A stretch of DNA of 64,000 bases from Tubulanus polymorphus. Lineage: Eukaryota > Nemertea > Palaeonemertea > Tubulaniformes > Tubulanidae. The notes under the pieces are model-generated. The model ran no database searches and was not told the origin of the DNA. It saw nothing but the letters and a program-made list of their open reading frames with translations. Made by a program: the position numbers and the translations under genes. Below are positions 55,103 through 64,000 of this stretch, in pieces. The stretch lies in the NCBI RefSeq assembly GCF_964204645.1, contig NC_134032.1, positions 6,567,175-6,631,174 on the forward strand. Direction: 5' to 3'. Position 1 is the first letter of the stretch. Every line of letters starts with the position of its first letter.

Positions 55103-56121
55103 CTAGGGGTCCAGGGACACCATGCCCACTCGGGAAGTGCTTTGAAATGCTCAACAATCGAACAATTTCGATATTCAACGGGCTAACATATGACCAATGA
55201 CCTTGAAACTCATCACAATCATAGAACATGTCATGAGCTACACCTTGCAACTGATTGTGGTAACAAAATAGGTGCCTAGGTGCCGATATAATAAGGAAAT
55301 ACTTAGTAATCCTCACTATTCAATGCCCCTGGTGACCATTTACATAAACCAATAATCCTGAAACTCACCACAATTATAGAACATGTATTCGCTACAAGTT
55401 GACAATTGATTGTGGTTAGAAAATATGCATAGATACGAATATAAATAGACAAATTGTATATGATTTAATATTCAACTCCCCCTGGTGGCAAGAACTATGA
55501 TAAGGGTAACCCCAATTCCACGTGAAATGTATCTTTTGACAGTGCTAATAACAATCAAATATAAAGACCATAGTTTAAAACCTTGATATTTTCCTCAAAA
55601 ATCCGTTTTCCAACTTACGAATGAGGACTGATGACACTAAGATGGCCGCCAATTGCGTGATAATTGACTGATGGCACCAATCAGATATGCTACAGATCCC
55701 TCCTCATAGAATAGCTATTACAAATTTCAATGAAAAATGGTAGACCATTAGCAAGCTACAGGTCTTGGAATTTAGGCCAAAATTGTGTCTGATTGATCCA
55801 ATTTTTCTCATGCCGACGGGCCCTTGGGAGGCAAAAATATATATGAAAAATCAAGATAATTGATGGAATTGTTTTCCAAATTTCCCTTTAAAACTTGAAA
55901 AATGTATGAAAAGTGCTGATTTCTGTGAACAACAAAGGCTGCCAGTCAACCGTCTTGATTCAGATCGAGCCAGTTTTTGGGCTGAAGATGTAACTAGGGT
56001 AGATACATGTCTAAAACAAATATCAGGACAATCGATTGAAGCATTTTCTAAACTTTCCAAAATAACTGGATTCCGTCTATGGACGGATGGACAGACGGAC
56101 GAATAAAAAGTGAACGCAATA
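55103..56121 (-). mobile_element. HINE-type repeat, copy 9 (terminal palindrome lost)
   Basis: CTAGGGGTCCAGGGACACC tip, about two monomers (55.18-55.50 kb), unique part, then GGACGGATGGACAGACGG and AAAAGTGAACGCAATA, where it stops short of the palindrome. Confidence 0.78.
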
Positions 56122-57569
56122 CGGGAAATCGTCAAATTATAAATCTTATTCTTTTAGATTTCTATTTGAATTTTCACTGGCAGGAAACAAGAGAGAATCT
56201 CTTCACCATTGCCAGTGACGAGTTGTCTAGTCATCGGTTTTATTTATACTGAAATAGATCAGTTTATTGCTTATCAATAAACAAATAATGCTGGTAGGAT
56301 ATATATCGCACAATGTCAAAAATTAGCGCCGGAAATGGCGACCGGACCTTAACTGCTTGGTGTCAGCAAATGTGTTAAAACCATGTTTGCAAACTTTTTC
56401 ACCCTTGGTCCCTCACGTTATGAATTTCCTCCAACCTGACAATGGTCTCTAGTGAGAGTCCAAAGCATCGTGTCGATTTTTGATTCCAAAATTAATTTCC
56501 TTTTTAATCTTATATAATTGTATACTTACTAAAATCAAATATTTTATAAACACACATGTTTTGGAGACTCTCTCTAATCAGAAGAAATTGCTTCTCTTGT
56601 TTAGATAAACAAATTTCGCTTTCTGGCAAAATAATTGATACCATGCTTCTCATATCTGCTGACTTTAAAAGTGGACGCGGCTGGCTTCATACCCTGTACA
56701 TTACGGGCAATTAATTCTAAAATCATGTTCAAGCTGACAATAACAGATCCAGCAGCAAGAAATTAACTGATTCTATATTTTATCGCAACTTACAAAAAAA
56801 CCCGGCCGATCATGAGAAACAAGGTGACATTATTTTTAGCCACACCTTTCAAATTTGTATACAGTGAGTTCTAATCTTAATCTCTAATGCTCACCATGTC
56901 TGAGTGAACACTATTCATACTCTTAGCTGACAAGTAAAATAGTAGTCAAAACCTTGCGCCTCAGTTAACATCGCTACAGTTGACTGCCAAGCACTCTTGA
57001 CCATTGAATAAGGCGAAGTCTAATCTATCAAGTGTCTGTATGACAGGACGGATAGAAACAGTTTAACTAACTTTAAGCTCACCACAATACAGTCATCAAG
57101 CCCGCTTAAACTCAAGGATGTGGGCACACATTATGCTAAACCTACGTTTTCCAGGCAAGCATCAGGAACTTGATTCATTTTCTTCTGGGACGACTAACAA
57201 TGACTTTTGAATCAACAAAACTATTTTATCTGTAAAGAGAGAAAATAGCCAAGATATTAAGAGTCAGTGCTGGAGACCAGGGTTCATTTTGCCACTGCTG
57301 ACCCAAATTCACTGCCCATGTCATACCAAATTCACTACCAACTGCAACTTTTTAAAAAATTAGCTAATTTTCAAGCTAATTACCATATGCCATACTAATG
57401 CTATTTTCATTAGTTGGAGTCCGCCTGGGACTGGAAAAATTGGTCAGAATTGGATGAAATGTGAATTATGTGCTCTTATTTCTATAGAAATAACCCACTG
57501 GAATTTTAGTCCAAAATCCGTGAAAATCCGAATAAAACCGATCCGAATCAAGCGAGTTATACTGTACCA
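56122..57569. other. No recognisable gene
   Basis: No frames or repeats of note in this stretch. Confidence 0.5.
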
Positions 57570-57574
57570 TTAAA

Positions 57575-57840
57575 ACTCACAAGGGCGAAGGGGAAAAATA
57601 AAAATATGAATTTTTACTATCACAGGTTTTAAAATGGGGAGAGAACATGCCAATTTCTTCGGTATTGTCATATCACGGAATTGCAGAACTTTCCAAAAAC
57701 ATGGAATTTCTTCACTTTCACTGTAAATAGTAGTTTTCCAGGGATAACCAGCATCGGCCAAGGCACCGAATCGATGCATAGGCTTAGCTTCGAATCCCAC
57801 TTTTTGCACGCAATTTCATCCGACATTATTTCATGGTACC
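57575..57840 (-). repeat. Dispersed repeat W, copy without the hAT-like insertion
   Basis: The minus strand shares ATCCCTGGAAAACTACTATTTACAGTGAAAGTGAAGAA-type sequence, CAATTCCGTGATATGACAAT and other blocks with 62300-62412 plus 63261-63275. It shows what the locus looked like before the hAT-like element at 62413 arrived. Confidence 0.65.
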
Positions 57841-58050
57841 GTTCACTGGCTGGTAGTTACCAGCTGCAGCAGCAATCAGAATCTAGTCCGAAAAGGAGAT
57901 CGGCACCGGGGCAAACATTGGTTATCAAAGTTAATTGACTTTTTGCAAATTTAGTAACCGATTATTATCAGTCTGGGGTTTGAGCACATCACTCGTCGGG
58001 CCGTAGTTTCAGTAGTACATAGTTAGTGTGGGGTCAGCAGTCAATGTTGA

Positions 58051-58888
58051 TACATTGAAACCTCGTTCTAACAGCTGGGGAAAAAATAATAAGTTTGTAA
58101 TATCCGATAGTTCATTAGATCCGTTATCATCATTTATGCATGAAAAGAGAACACCCCCTGATGTGATGAAACACAAACCAATTGGTTTTATTGAGTAGGC
58201 CTACTATTTAAGTATAAATACTGTCAGCTAATAAATCGTTCATTGACAACTGCAAACTATGAAATAAAATATAAATGCAAACCATAAATTCAGATATGAC
58301 CTTAAACCATGGTGTGAACATTACAGGCTAACTGGTCGACTACTGGTGTATCACGTTTTTCATTTGTGTTTCTCCCCGAAGATGCGAGAACGAGGAGATG
58401 AATATGATAACATTATGCCGGTAAAAACGTCAGAACAATTTTAAGACTTCAGAGTTAGTCCCTTTTTCAATTTCTCCGATGATCTCAATCGTTTTGTAAT
58501 GCACATTTGTTGCCATCATTAAGTGAGTGTAAATATCACTGTAAACAGATAAAAAATGAGCGACTACTACAAATTGTAGCAGCCAGCAATACCTTGCATA
58601 TATCATTAATCTGTATCACTAATCTAAGATAATTCAAACAATACTGTCTCTTGGTTTAAAGCAGATAAACAAGTGTGATTGGTTATGGCTGGCGATCGTT
58701 AGAACTGATGAAAATATGTAGTAGGACTTCAAAACTTTGGTCGTTATAACCGAAAGTTCATTAGAAAAGGGGTCGTTGTTTCATGAAATTTAACCGTAAA
58801 TGAGAAGGATTTGGCCGGGGATATTTTGCTATTCATAACAAGCGATGGTTTGTTAGTTCCGAGGTCATTAAAACAAGGTTCCACTGTA
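58051..58888. mobile_element. Tigger/pogo-like non-coding element, 838 bp with TA ends
   Basis: TA-CATTGAAACCTCGTTCTAAC at the left; reversed right end TA-CAGTGGAACCTTGTTTTAAT. Internal TAATATCCGATAGTTCATTA and CGAAAGTTCATTAGAAAAGG repeat the theme in from the ends. No transposase. The pogo-type relic at 48.8 kb is a possible source family. Confidence 0.6.
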
Positions 58889-58991
58889 GATTAATTACCC
58901 ACGTAGGTTCTCAATTTTTTCGTTTGGAAGTTTCATTAATTAGTTGAATGATGATAGTAATGAATTATCACAAAGGCCTACGGGGCACTGG

Positions 58992-59255
58992 TGTTGCCGG
59001 GCTGTTTATTCGGTGGTATAATTGATAGCCTCCGTTCGGTGCTGCCACCTTCATGGTCTGCATATAGTTTGAAGTCTTGGCGGGAGCAGTGTTAGTTTGT
59101 TGGCGGTCGCCTTCCAGGCAACCACTCTGTGAAATATATGTTGATGTGATTTACACTGTTCCCGCAGGTCTTTCGTTGTTGTTTAATGTTGGTTGGTGGA
59201 GTGAACCTCCGGACAGACGAGGCATATACAGGATTTACAAGAAAGCCCCGTCACA
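58992..59255 (+). repeat. 5' LTR of gypsy element B (264 bp)
   Basis: TGTTGCCGGGCTG ... GAAAGCCCCGTCACA. It holds one copy of a 78-bp unit that is present twice in the 3' LTR; otherwise it differs from it at only a handful of positions. Confidence 0.93.
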
Positions 59256-59257
59256 TT

Positions 59258-59275
59258 TGGCACCCTCGATGGGAT
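59258..59275 (+). other. Primer-binding site of gypsy element B
   Basis: TGGCACCCTCGATGGGAT begins two bases after the LTR, where the tRNA-complementary site (starting TGG for the CCA end) is expected. I cannot name the tRNA. Confidence 0.6.
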
Positions 59276-59294
59276 TGGGAAGGTCATCACTACA

Positions 59295-60368
59295 CCGGAA
59301 GATACGTGGATCTACAATTTGCGTTTGGTAGTGGATGCTTTGTGTCATTCGGCGGTGGCTACGCCAGTGCACTTTGTTGATGACAAACTTGATCAACCCG
59401 TGAACGGCCTGGGTTTTGCTCGGCGTGATCTCATGGCGGCTCAAGAAGCTGATACTGATATCCGTCGTATTGTCAAGCAGATCAAGTCAGTTGGTCGTTA
59501 CGTGCCGTCTTCTCGGTTGGATCGAAAATAGCAGAAATATAACTACGCTATGAATGATGGCTTGTTATGTCGTCGTGTTGTCGAGGACGAATCGGAAATT
59601 TTTAAAGTTGTTTTGCCGTCTGCTGAGATCTCTTTTGTTTGCAAGATGTTGCATGATGACCTAGGTCATCCGGGTCGCGATAAAACGTTGGGTATGATTC
59701 GTGAGAGATTTTTCTGGCCGGGGATGTATTCAGATATTGACCGATACGTTAAAAGTTGTTCGTGTTGTGTTACCAATAAAGCTCCTACTCCTTCACAACA
59801 GGCTACTTTAGTTCCTATCACAGCGTCTGAGCCTTTGGAGGTGGTGTGTCTCGATTTCTTAACTTTGGACAAAAGCAAAGGTGGTTTTGAGAACGTTTTA
59901 GTCATCACTGACCATTTCACTAAGTATGCTTTAGCTGTTCCGACACGGAACCAGACTGTACGAACAACCGCCCGTGTTCTATTCAATTCTTTCATTTCAA
60001 AGTTTGGAATCCCTAAGAGGATTCACTCTGATCAAGGTGCGAACTTTGAAAGCGGTCTCATAAAGGAATTATGTTCGATTTTCGGCATCAAGAAATCGCG
60101 CACTACGCCGTATCATCCCATGGGAAACGGTGCTTGTGAGCGCTTTAATTCAACTTTAATTCAACGTTTGGGTCTTTTGGAACCTGCAAAGAAAATTGCA
60201 TGGAAAGATCATTTGTCTTCGGTTCTGTTTGTGTACAATTGTACGCCTCACGAGTCCACTGGTTTTTCACCTTATCGCTTAATGTTTGGCAGGACTCCGA
60301 TTTTGCCTGTAGACGAGGTTTATCAATTAAGCAAGCCTTCACGGCAATATACAGCTACTCGAGTTTAA
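59295..60368 (+). pseudogene. Ty3/gypsy integrase of element B (nearly intact)
   Basis: After a remnant of the RNase H-integrase linker (59319-59531, ending in TAG) the frame 59550-60368 holds a full HHCC zinc finger (His and His in LHDDLGHPGRD, Cys pair in SCSCC) and the D,D-35-E core: Asp in CLDFLTLD (about 59851), Asp in IHSDQGANF (about 60030) and Glu in ACERFNSTL (about 60135). A one-base shift near 60358 ends the frame early and moves the rest to 60361-61287. Against element A it keeps the part that A has lost. Confidence 0.88.
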
Positions 60369-61287
60369 TTCTTTATGGGCTCAGGCCAAAGTAAAGTTAG
60401 CGAAGTCAGCCGAGAATTCAAAGAAATACTATAATTCCAGGGTTCGTGGTATTTCGGTCGCCGTGGGTGACTTCGTTTTGGTGAAACGTGTAGGCATTAA
60501 GGGACGCGATAAACTCGGGGACAAGTGGGAAGAAAATCCATATGTGATTGTATCCCAGCCTAATACGGAAATACCAGTCTACGTGGTTAGAGACACTGTG
60601 TCTGGTAAGACGAGGACGCTTCATCGGAACTTGCTGTTGTTCCTTTCAGTTCCGCTGCATCCAAATCGCAGCTCTGAGGTTGTTGGAGTTGGGAAACATG
60701 GTTCCGGGATTAGGAGAGATAAGACTAGTTCAGTTGAGCCTGTGGAGTTGGTCAGCAGCACGAGTTGTGATGAGACCGATGAGTTTATCTTGTTCGATCG
60801 GGGAGCTTCTCAGGGGACTTTTCCTCTTAATGAGGAATTGTCTGGTATCCCTCGTTCATTAACAGTGGACACCTCCGACGACGAATCTACTTTATCTGTA
60901 GTCGCATTGGACGTGAGTCCGGAAAGTCATTCTGTCGTTGAATCACCCCCCGTTGAGAGCGTTTCTCCTAATGAGGCTTGGCCCGACGACAGTCCGCTAG
61001 GTGTTGATACGTCTCTTGTTGCGGACGTGCCTTTTGATGAGATTAGGCCGGAGGTCGATCCATCTAATGAGGTGCAATCACCAGATTTTTCCGTGCGTCC
61101 AGCCCTTGCCGATCGTCCTACAAGGGTAAGACGTATGCCTGAACGGTTTGCTGACTATCAGGTTGGCGCTTTAACGGTAGGTCCTTCGTGGCAACAGAAG
61201 CTGGATACTTTGTTATTGGCAAGCAAAGATGCTTCGATAAGCGGAAATCCGACTCTGTTGGCAGCGGTCTTGAAACTATGTGAATAA
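60361..61287 (+). CDS. Integrase C-terminal extension of element B
   Basis: Open from the frameshift to TAA. It starts EFNSLWAQAKVKLAKSAEN, then the GPY/F-like module VAVGDFVLVKRVGIKGRDKL and YVIVSQPNTEIPVYVV, then RTLHRNLLL, an acidic stretch (about 60720-61100), a basic patch RVRRMPERF and a short helical end. The layout equals 2242-3201 of element A. It probably has no separate start; an ATG at 60463 is internal. Confidence 0.8.
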   Translation, partial: EFNSLWAQAKVKLAKSAENSKKYYNSRVRGISVAVGDFVLVKRVGIKGRDKLGDKWEENPYVIVSQPNTEIPVYVVRDTVSGKTRTLHRNLLLFLSVPLHPNRSSEVVGVGKHGSGIRRDKTSSVEPVELVSSTSCDETDEFILFDRGASQGTFPLNEELSGIPRSLTVDTSDDESTLSVVALDVSPESHSVVESPPVESVSPNEAWPDDSPLGVDTSLVADVPFDEIRPEVDPSNEVQSPDFSVRPALADRPTRVRRMPERFADYQVGALTVGPSWQQKLDTLLLASKDASISGNPTLLAAVLKLCE

Positions 61288-61879
61288 GTATTTTTAAAAT
61301 GTCATCAAATGTCCGGGTTATTGAAACATGTATATCCATTATTTATCCAGTATATCCATTATTTTGCGTTGTGCGTTTTAATTCATTTTGGCTTTTTTTT
61401 TTCTTGTCTCTTCATTTTCGTGATGTCTATAAGATGAAGTCGTGTATTACGACAAATTCTTTGAAGCTACGTCGCTTCTTATGTGTTTATTTATCTCGAT
61501 CTGGGGACAGATTTTCTTTGGAAGGGTGGTGTAGATATGCCGGGTCTTTCAATATATATATTAATTTATGTGTGTGATGTAAGTTACATGCCTGTATGTG
61601 AAACTGGGTGTAAAGTTTGAAGTGAAATTTTTAGAATTAGTATTGTAAATGACTGTGGGAGTGGTTTGGATTTTGTTTATGTAAATTCTATTAAGTCACT
61701 ATTAATTAAGAGCTTGTAGTAGTTCTTGGTCGGTAATCTGTGCTTTGTTCTGAATGATTTCTCGCTGCGTTCCGTCCGTCTGGAAGGTAGGGAATTTTAA
61801 AAAAATATTAGATTGCTGAAACGACATCCTGTTTAAGTCACTTATTTCGGGGACGAAAGTTCTTGACGTTAAGGGAGGG
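61288..61879 (+). other. 3' non-coding tail and polypurine tract of element B
   Basis: About 580 bp of T-rich DNA between the stop codon and AAGGGAGGG at 61871-61879, directly against the 3' LTR. Element A has about 250 bp in the same place. Confidence 0.75.
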
Positions 61880-62276
61880 TGTTGCCGGGCTGTTTATTCG
61901 GCGGTATAATTGATAGCCTCCGTTCGGTGCTGCCACCTTCATGGTCTGCATATAGTTTGAAGTCTTGGCGGGAACAGTGTTAGTTTGTTGGCGGTCCCCT
62001 TCCAGGCAACCACTCTGTGAAATATATGTTGATGTGATTTACACTGTTCCCGCAGGTAAGAAAGCTTCGTATGATTCTGACTTAATTATTTATCATGTGT
62101 AATATTTATTGGTTAGTTTGTTGGCGGTCGCCTTCCAGGCAACCACTCTGTGAAATATATGTTGATGTGATTTACACTGTTCTCGCAGGTCTTTCGTTGT
62201 TGTTTAATGTTGGTTGGTGGAGTAGACCTCCGGACAGACGAGGCATATACAGGATTTACAAGAAAGCCCCGTCACA
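61880..62276 (+). repeat. 3' LTR of gypsy element B (397 bp, with 78-bp duplication)
   Basis: Same ends as the 5' LTR, but the 78-bp unit occurs at 61980-62057 and again at 62113-62190, separated by 55 bp not present in the 5' LTR. 78 + 55 = 133 bp accounts exactly for the length difference. Each unit ends in CGCAGGT, followed after the first by AAG (CAG|GTAAG). Confidence 0.93.
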
Positions 62277-62449
62277 CTGGTAAGGAAAAAATACGTCCGC
62301 TGCCTTGTCTGACAAACGGTATCCCGTGGGAAAACTCGGTTACTATTCATAGTGAAAATGAAGAAATACTGTGTTTTAGGAAAATTCCGCAATTCCGTGT
62401 TACCATGATATGCAGAGATGCTAGGGCCAAAGTACCAAAATTCCGGAAT

Positions 62450-62805
62450 TTAGAACGGGCGTTTTTGCATCGCCGGAGATGCAGTGTCACGATCGGCATC
62501 TTTCATCTGAAAATACGACGGCAGGCATTCGTTGTGCTTCACATCCCTCGCTGCCTTCTTATGCCGCGCGCTATCCGGGTGACGAAGAATATCTTTTTTC
62601 CCGCCACTACCGTATTTGACCTGGTCTTTACAAACGACGCTGTACGCCACGCCAGCTAAGTCTATCTTACGAATGTAGTTCGATAAGTAGACCCGTTACT
62701 GTCCTTACACTCTAGCCATTGCCAGTTAAATTTATTTTTTATACCGCTGTCAATTGCCTCTATATCGGCCAACTCCCAACTGACAATCTTTCCCTGCGTG
62801 CTCAT
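62450..62805 (-). pseudogene. hAT-type zinc-finger domain fragment, one frameshift
   Basis: Starts MSTQGKIVSWELADIEAID at 62805, continues WQWLECKDSNG, shifts frame near 62675 and goes on as RKIDLAGVAYSVVCKDQVKYG, SGGKKDILRHPDSARHKKA. The C-x2-C-like/H-x4-H spacing (VVCKDQV ... RHPDSARH) fits the N-terminal zinc finger of transposon-derived proteins of the hAT/BED type, although only one Cys of a pair is clear. Ends at 62450; no transposase core follows. Confidence 0.55.
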
Positions 62806-62857
62806 TTTGCAGACCGTCCCGCAAAAAGAAAGTTACAAAGCTGCGTGCCTCAGGAAA

Positions 62858-62922
62858 TAGCACGCGCGTGGTAATAATTAAGATGATATTTATCAAATAT
62901 TATCTTAATTATTACCACGTGC
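62858..62922. repeat. Near-perfect palindrome, about 28-bp arms
   Basis: CGTGGTAATAATTAAGAT at the left and ATCTTAATTATTACCACG at the right, with a short ATATTTATCAAATAT centre. It lies inside the hAT-like element, between the zinc-finger start and the right tip. Confidence 0.85.
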
Positions 62923-63517
62923 ATCTTCACATTGTTGGCCGTCAGCGGGACGATGTACAACGGCCGGCGCGTAAAGATAATTGACTTTTAATTGGAAATG
63001 GCGTCACAACAGTTGCGCTCCGTCTACGCACGCACAGATACCACAACAAGCACACATATATACATTGTAGCAGATCGTCCTCGGAAACAGAGACCAAGAT
63101 AAAATAACACAGAAGCGACGACGAGTACAAACAAACGAACGCTTTTACTGTCCGTGCCATTACTGGTCGCCGCGAGGAATTCTCACCAAATTTCCGGAAT
63201 TGACATCGGCGATCCTAAATTTCCGGAATTCCGGATATTTCCGGAAAACTAGCATCTCTGGATATGACAAAACTGCATTTTTTTTCTGAGTGTTTTTTCT
63301 ACAAATCTTTTTGGAAGGGCTGCAGAAAAAATGAAATATAGTGAAAACTGTATTGGATTGAATTCAAATGATGGGAGAAAACTTTTTGTGCAGATAATTA
63401 GATCGAAAATAAGGACAGAAAATATAAAGAAAAAGGTTTATTTTTTGGAATTAAGAATGGAAACTTCAGCATGAGTTTTGGCAGAATTGCAGTAGATCCA
63501 TGATCCCAGATAATAAA

Positions 63518-63630
63518 CTAGGGGTCCAGTCACACCATGCCCACTTGGGAGGTGGTTTGAAATGCTCAACAAAAAGAGAATTTCAATATTATACGCCCCT
63601 GGTAACACATTCAGATAGCAATGGCCTTAA
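63518..63630 (-). mobile_element. HINE-type repeat, copy 10 (CTAG tip only)
   Basis: CTAGGGGTCCAGTCACACCA, hairpin CCCACTTGGGAGGTGG, then about 70 bp into the first monomer (ATTATACGCCCCTGGTAACA) before similarity fades. Confidence 0.65.
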
Positions 63631-64000
63631 CCCTCTTGTTACTGGATTTCAACAATGTACTACTCAGACACATATATTTCTCATAATTGCAGTATGAATA
63701 GGAGTCATTTTCAAACATGACAGCTCCATTATCAAAATAGACACAGATTTTAGAAGGGATTATAACAACCTTTCAAATGATTTAAAAACGTTCTGTATAA
63801 GCTGTAGTTGGCGCACTGGGGGTTCATTATAGTTATTTGACTCACTTTCACTTCCGGGTTTTAACTCTGAATCATCTTCGGCAATATAATGACTATCAAA
63901 TGGATAAATAAAAGCTGATGCCCCCTATCAGCCCAGCAGGAGTATTTTAATCGCAATTATCAACTGAGGTCTTTGACGAGTGTATCTATTTGTGTACACA
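63631..64000. other. No recognisable gene
   Basis: Short frames only, up to the window end. Confidence 0.45.

Larger units (their letters stand above)
58992..62276 (+). mobile_element. Ty3/gypsy retrotransposon B, internally deleted, with both LTRs
   Basis: 5' LTR 58992-59255, primer-binding site at 59258, then directly the linker before integrase (about 59300), integrase, C-terminal extension, non-coding tail, polypurine tract AAGGGAGGG (61871-61879) and 3' LTR 61880-62276. CTGG flanks both ends (58988-58991 and 62277-62280), a 4-bp target duplication. Gag, protease, reverse transcriptase and RNase H are missing, so it could move only with help. Frame damage in Pol is light (one stop near 59530, one frameshift near 60360), so the copy is younger than element A. 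Confidence 0.92.
62413..63260 (-). mobile_element. hAT-like element, 848 bp, 6-bp target duplication
   Basis: Tips CAGAGATGCTAG and, reversed, CAGAGATGCTAG are identical over 12 bp, with TTCCGGAATT motifs repeated just inside both ends. GATATG flanks it at 62407-62412 and 63261-63266, and the paralogous empty site at 57.6 kb reads CCGTGATATGACAAT. Inside, a minus-strand zinc-finger fragment (62450-62805). No DDE domain. Confidence 0.75.

Overview
This window looks like intergenic and intronic DNA of an animal, most likely a marine invertebrate (a mollusc or other lophotrochozoan fits best, but I cannot name the species). The reasons are a spliced nuclear gene with GT-AG introns, low GC, and a dense mix of Ty3/gypsy, CR1/Jockey-type LINE, pogo, hAT, Harbinger, tRNA-derived SINE and tandem-repeat-bearing Helentron-like elements. 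There are no bacterial operons and no CRISPR array.

Host genes. (1) A four-exon gene on the minus strand, 30662-44050, can be rebuilt with clean splice sites and matching phases. It encodes a 226-residue ARF-like small GTPase with an N-terminal membrane segment, closest to ARL10/ARL9; its introns are filled with repeats. (2) A 742-codon uninterrupted frame on the plus strand (16714-18942) encodes a basic, Ser/Pro/Lys-rich, probably disordered protein that I do not recognise. A splice acceptor and a short uORF lie just upstream. Downstream is about 1.4 kb of probable 3' UTR holding some 15 degenerate copies of a roughly 31-46 bp repeat. (3) A 60-codon frame at 8759-8941 (minus) may be a first exon. 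Everything else with coding character is a transposon relic.

Layout. 1-4063: decayed Ty3/gypsy element whose 3' LTR is complete (3448-4063), lying against a Helentron-like (HINE-type) repeat copy. 6004-7931: element with terminal inverted repeats and an 8-bp target duplication that encloses a SINE and a dead LINE reverse transcriptase. 9463-9972: tyrosine recombinase fragment. 11.0-12.6 kb: short Tigger-like element and a full HINE copy. 15.3-16.2 kb: palindromes. 16.6-20.4 kb: the 742-codon gene. 23.75-24.26 kb: a 500-bp foldback. 26.1 kb: long (TA)n. 27.6-28.9 kb: HINE copy. 29.5-30.5 kb: nested small DNA elements. 30.6-44.05 kb: the ARL10-like gene, with SINEs, a HINE copy and several inverted repeat pairs in its introns. 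44.5-50.3 kb: a LINE interrupted by a pogo-like element (TA duplication) that itself holds two HINE pieces and a Harbinger-derived element (TTA duplication). 50.4-52.3 kb: a second decayed LINE. 55.1-56.1 kb: HINE copy. 58.05-58.9 kb: Tigger-like non-coding element. 58992-62276: a Ty3/gypsy deletion derivative with both LTRs and a 4-bp duplication. 62413-63260: hAT-like element with a zinc-finger fragment and a 6-bp duplication. 63518-end: one more HINE end.

The window therefore reads mainly as a record of nested insertion. The observations most worth following are the HINE family with 155-bp monomers and end-to-end junctions, the hammerhead-ribozyme-like cores in short dispersed repeats, the LTR length difference in the second gypsy element, the repeat-laden 3' UTR, and the ARL10-like GTPase without the usual catalytic glutamine.
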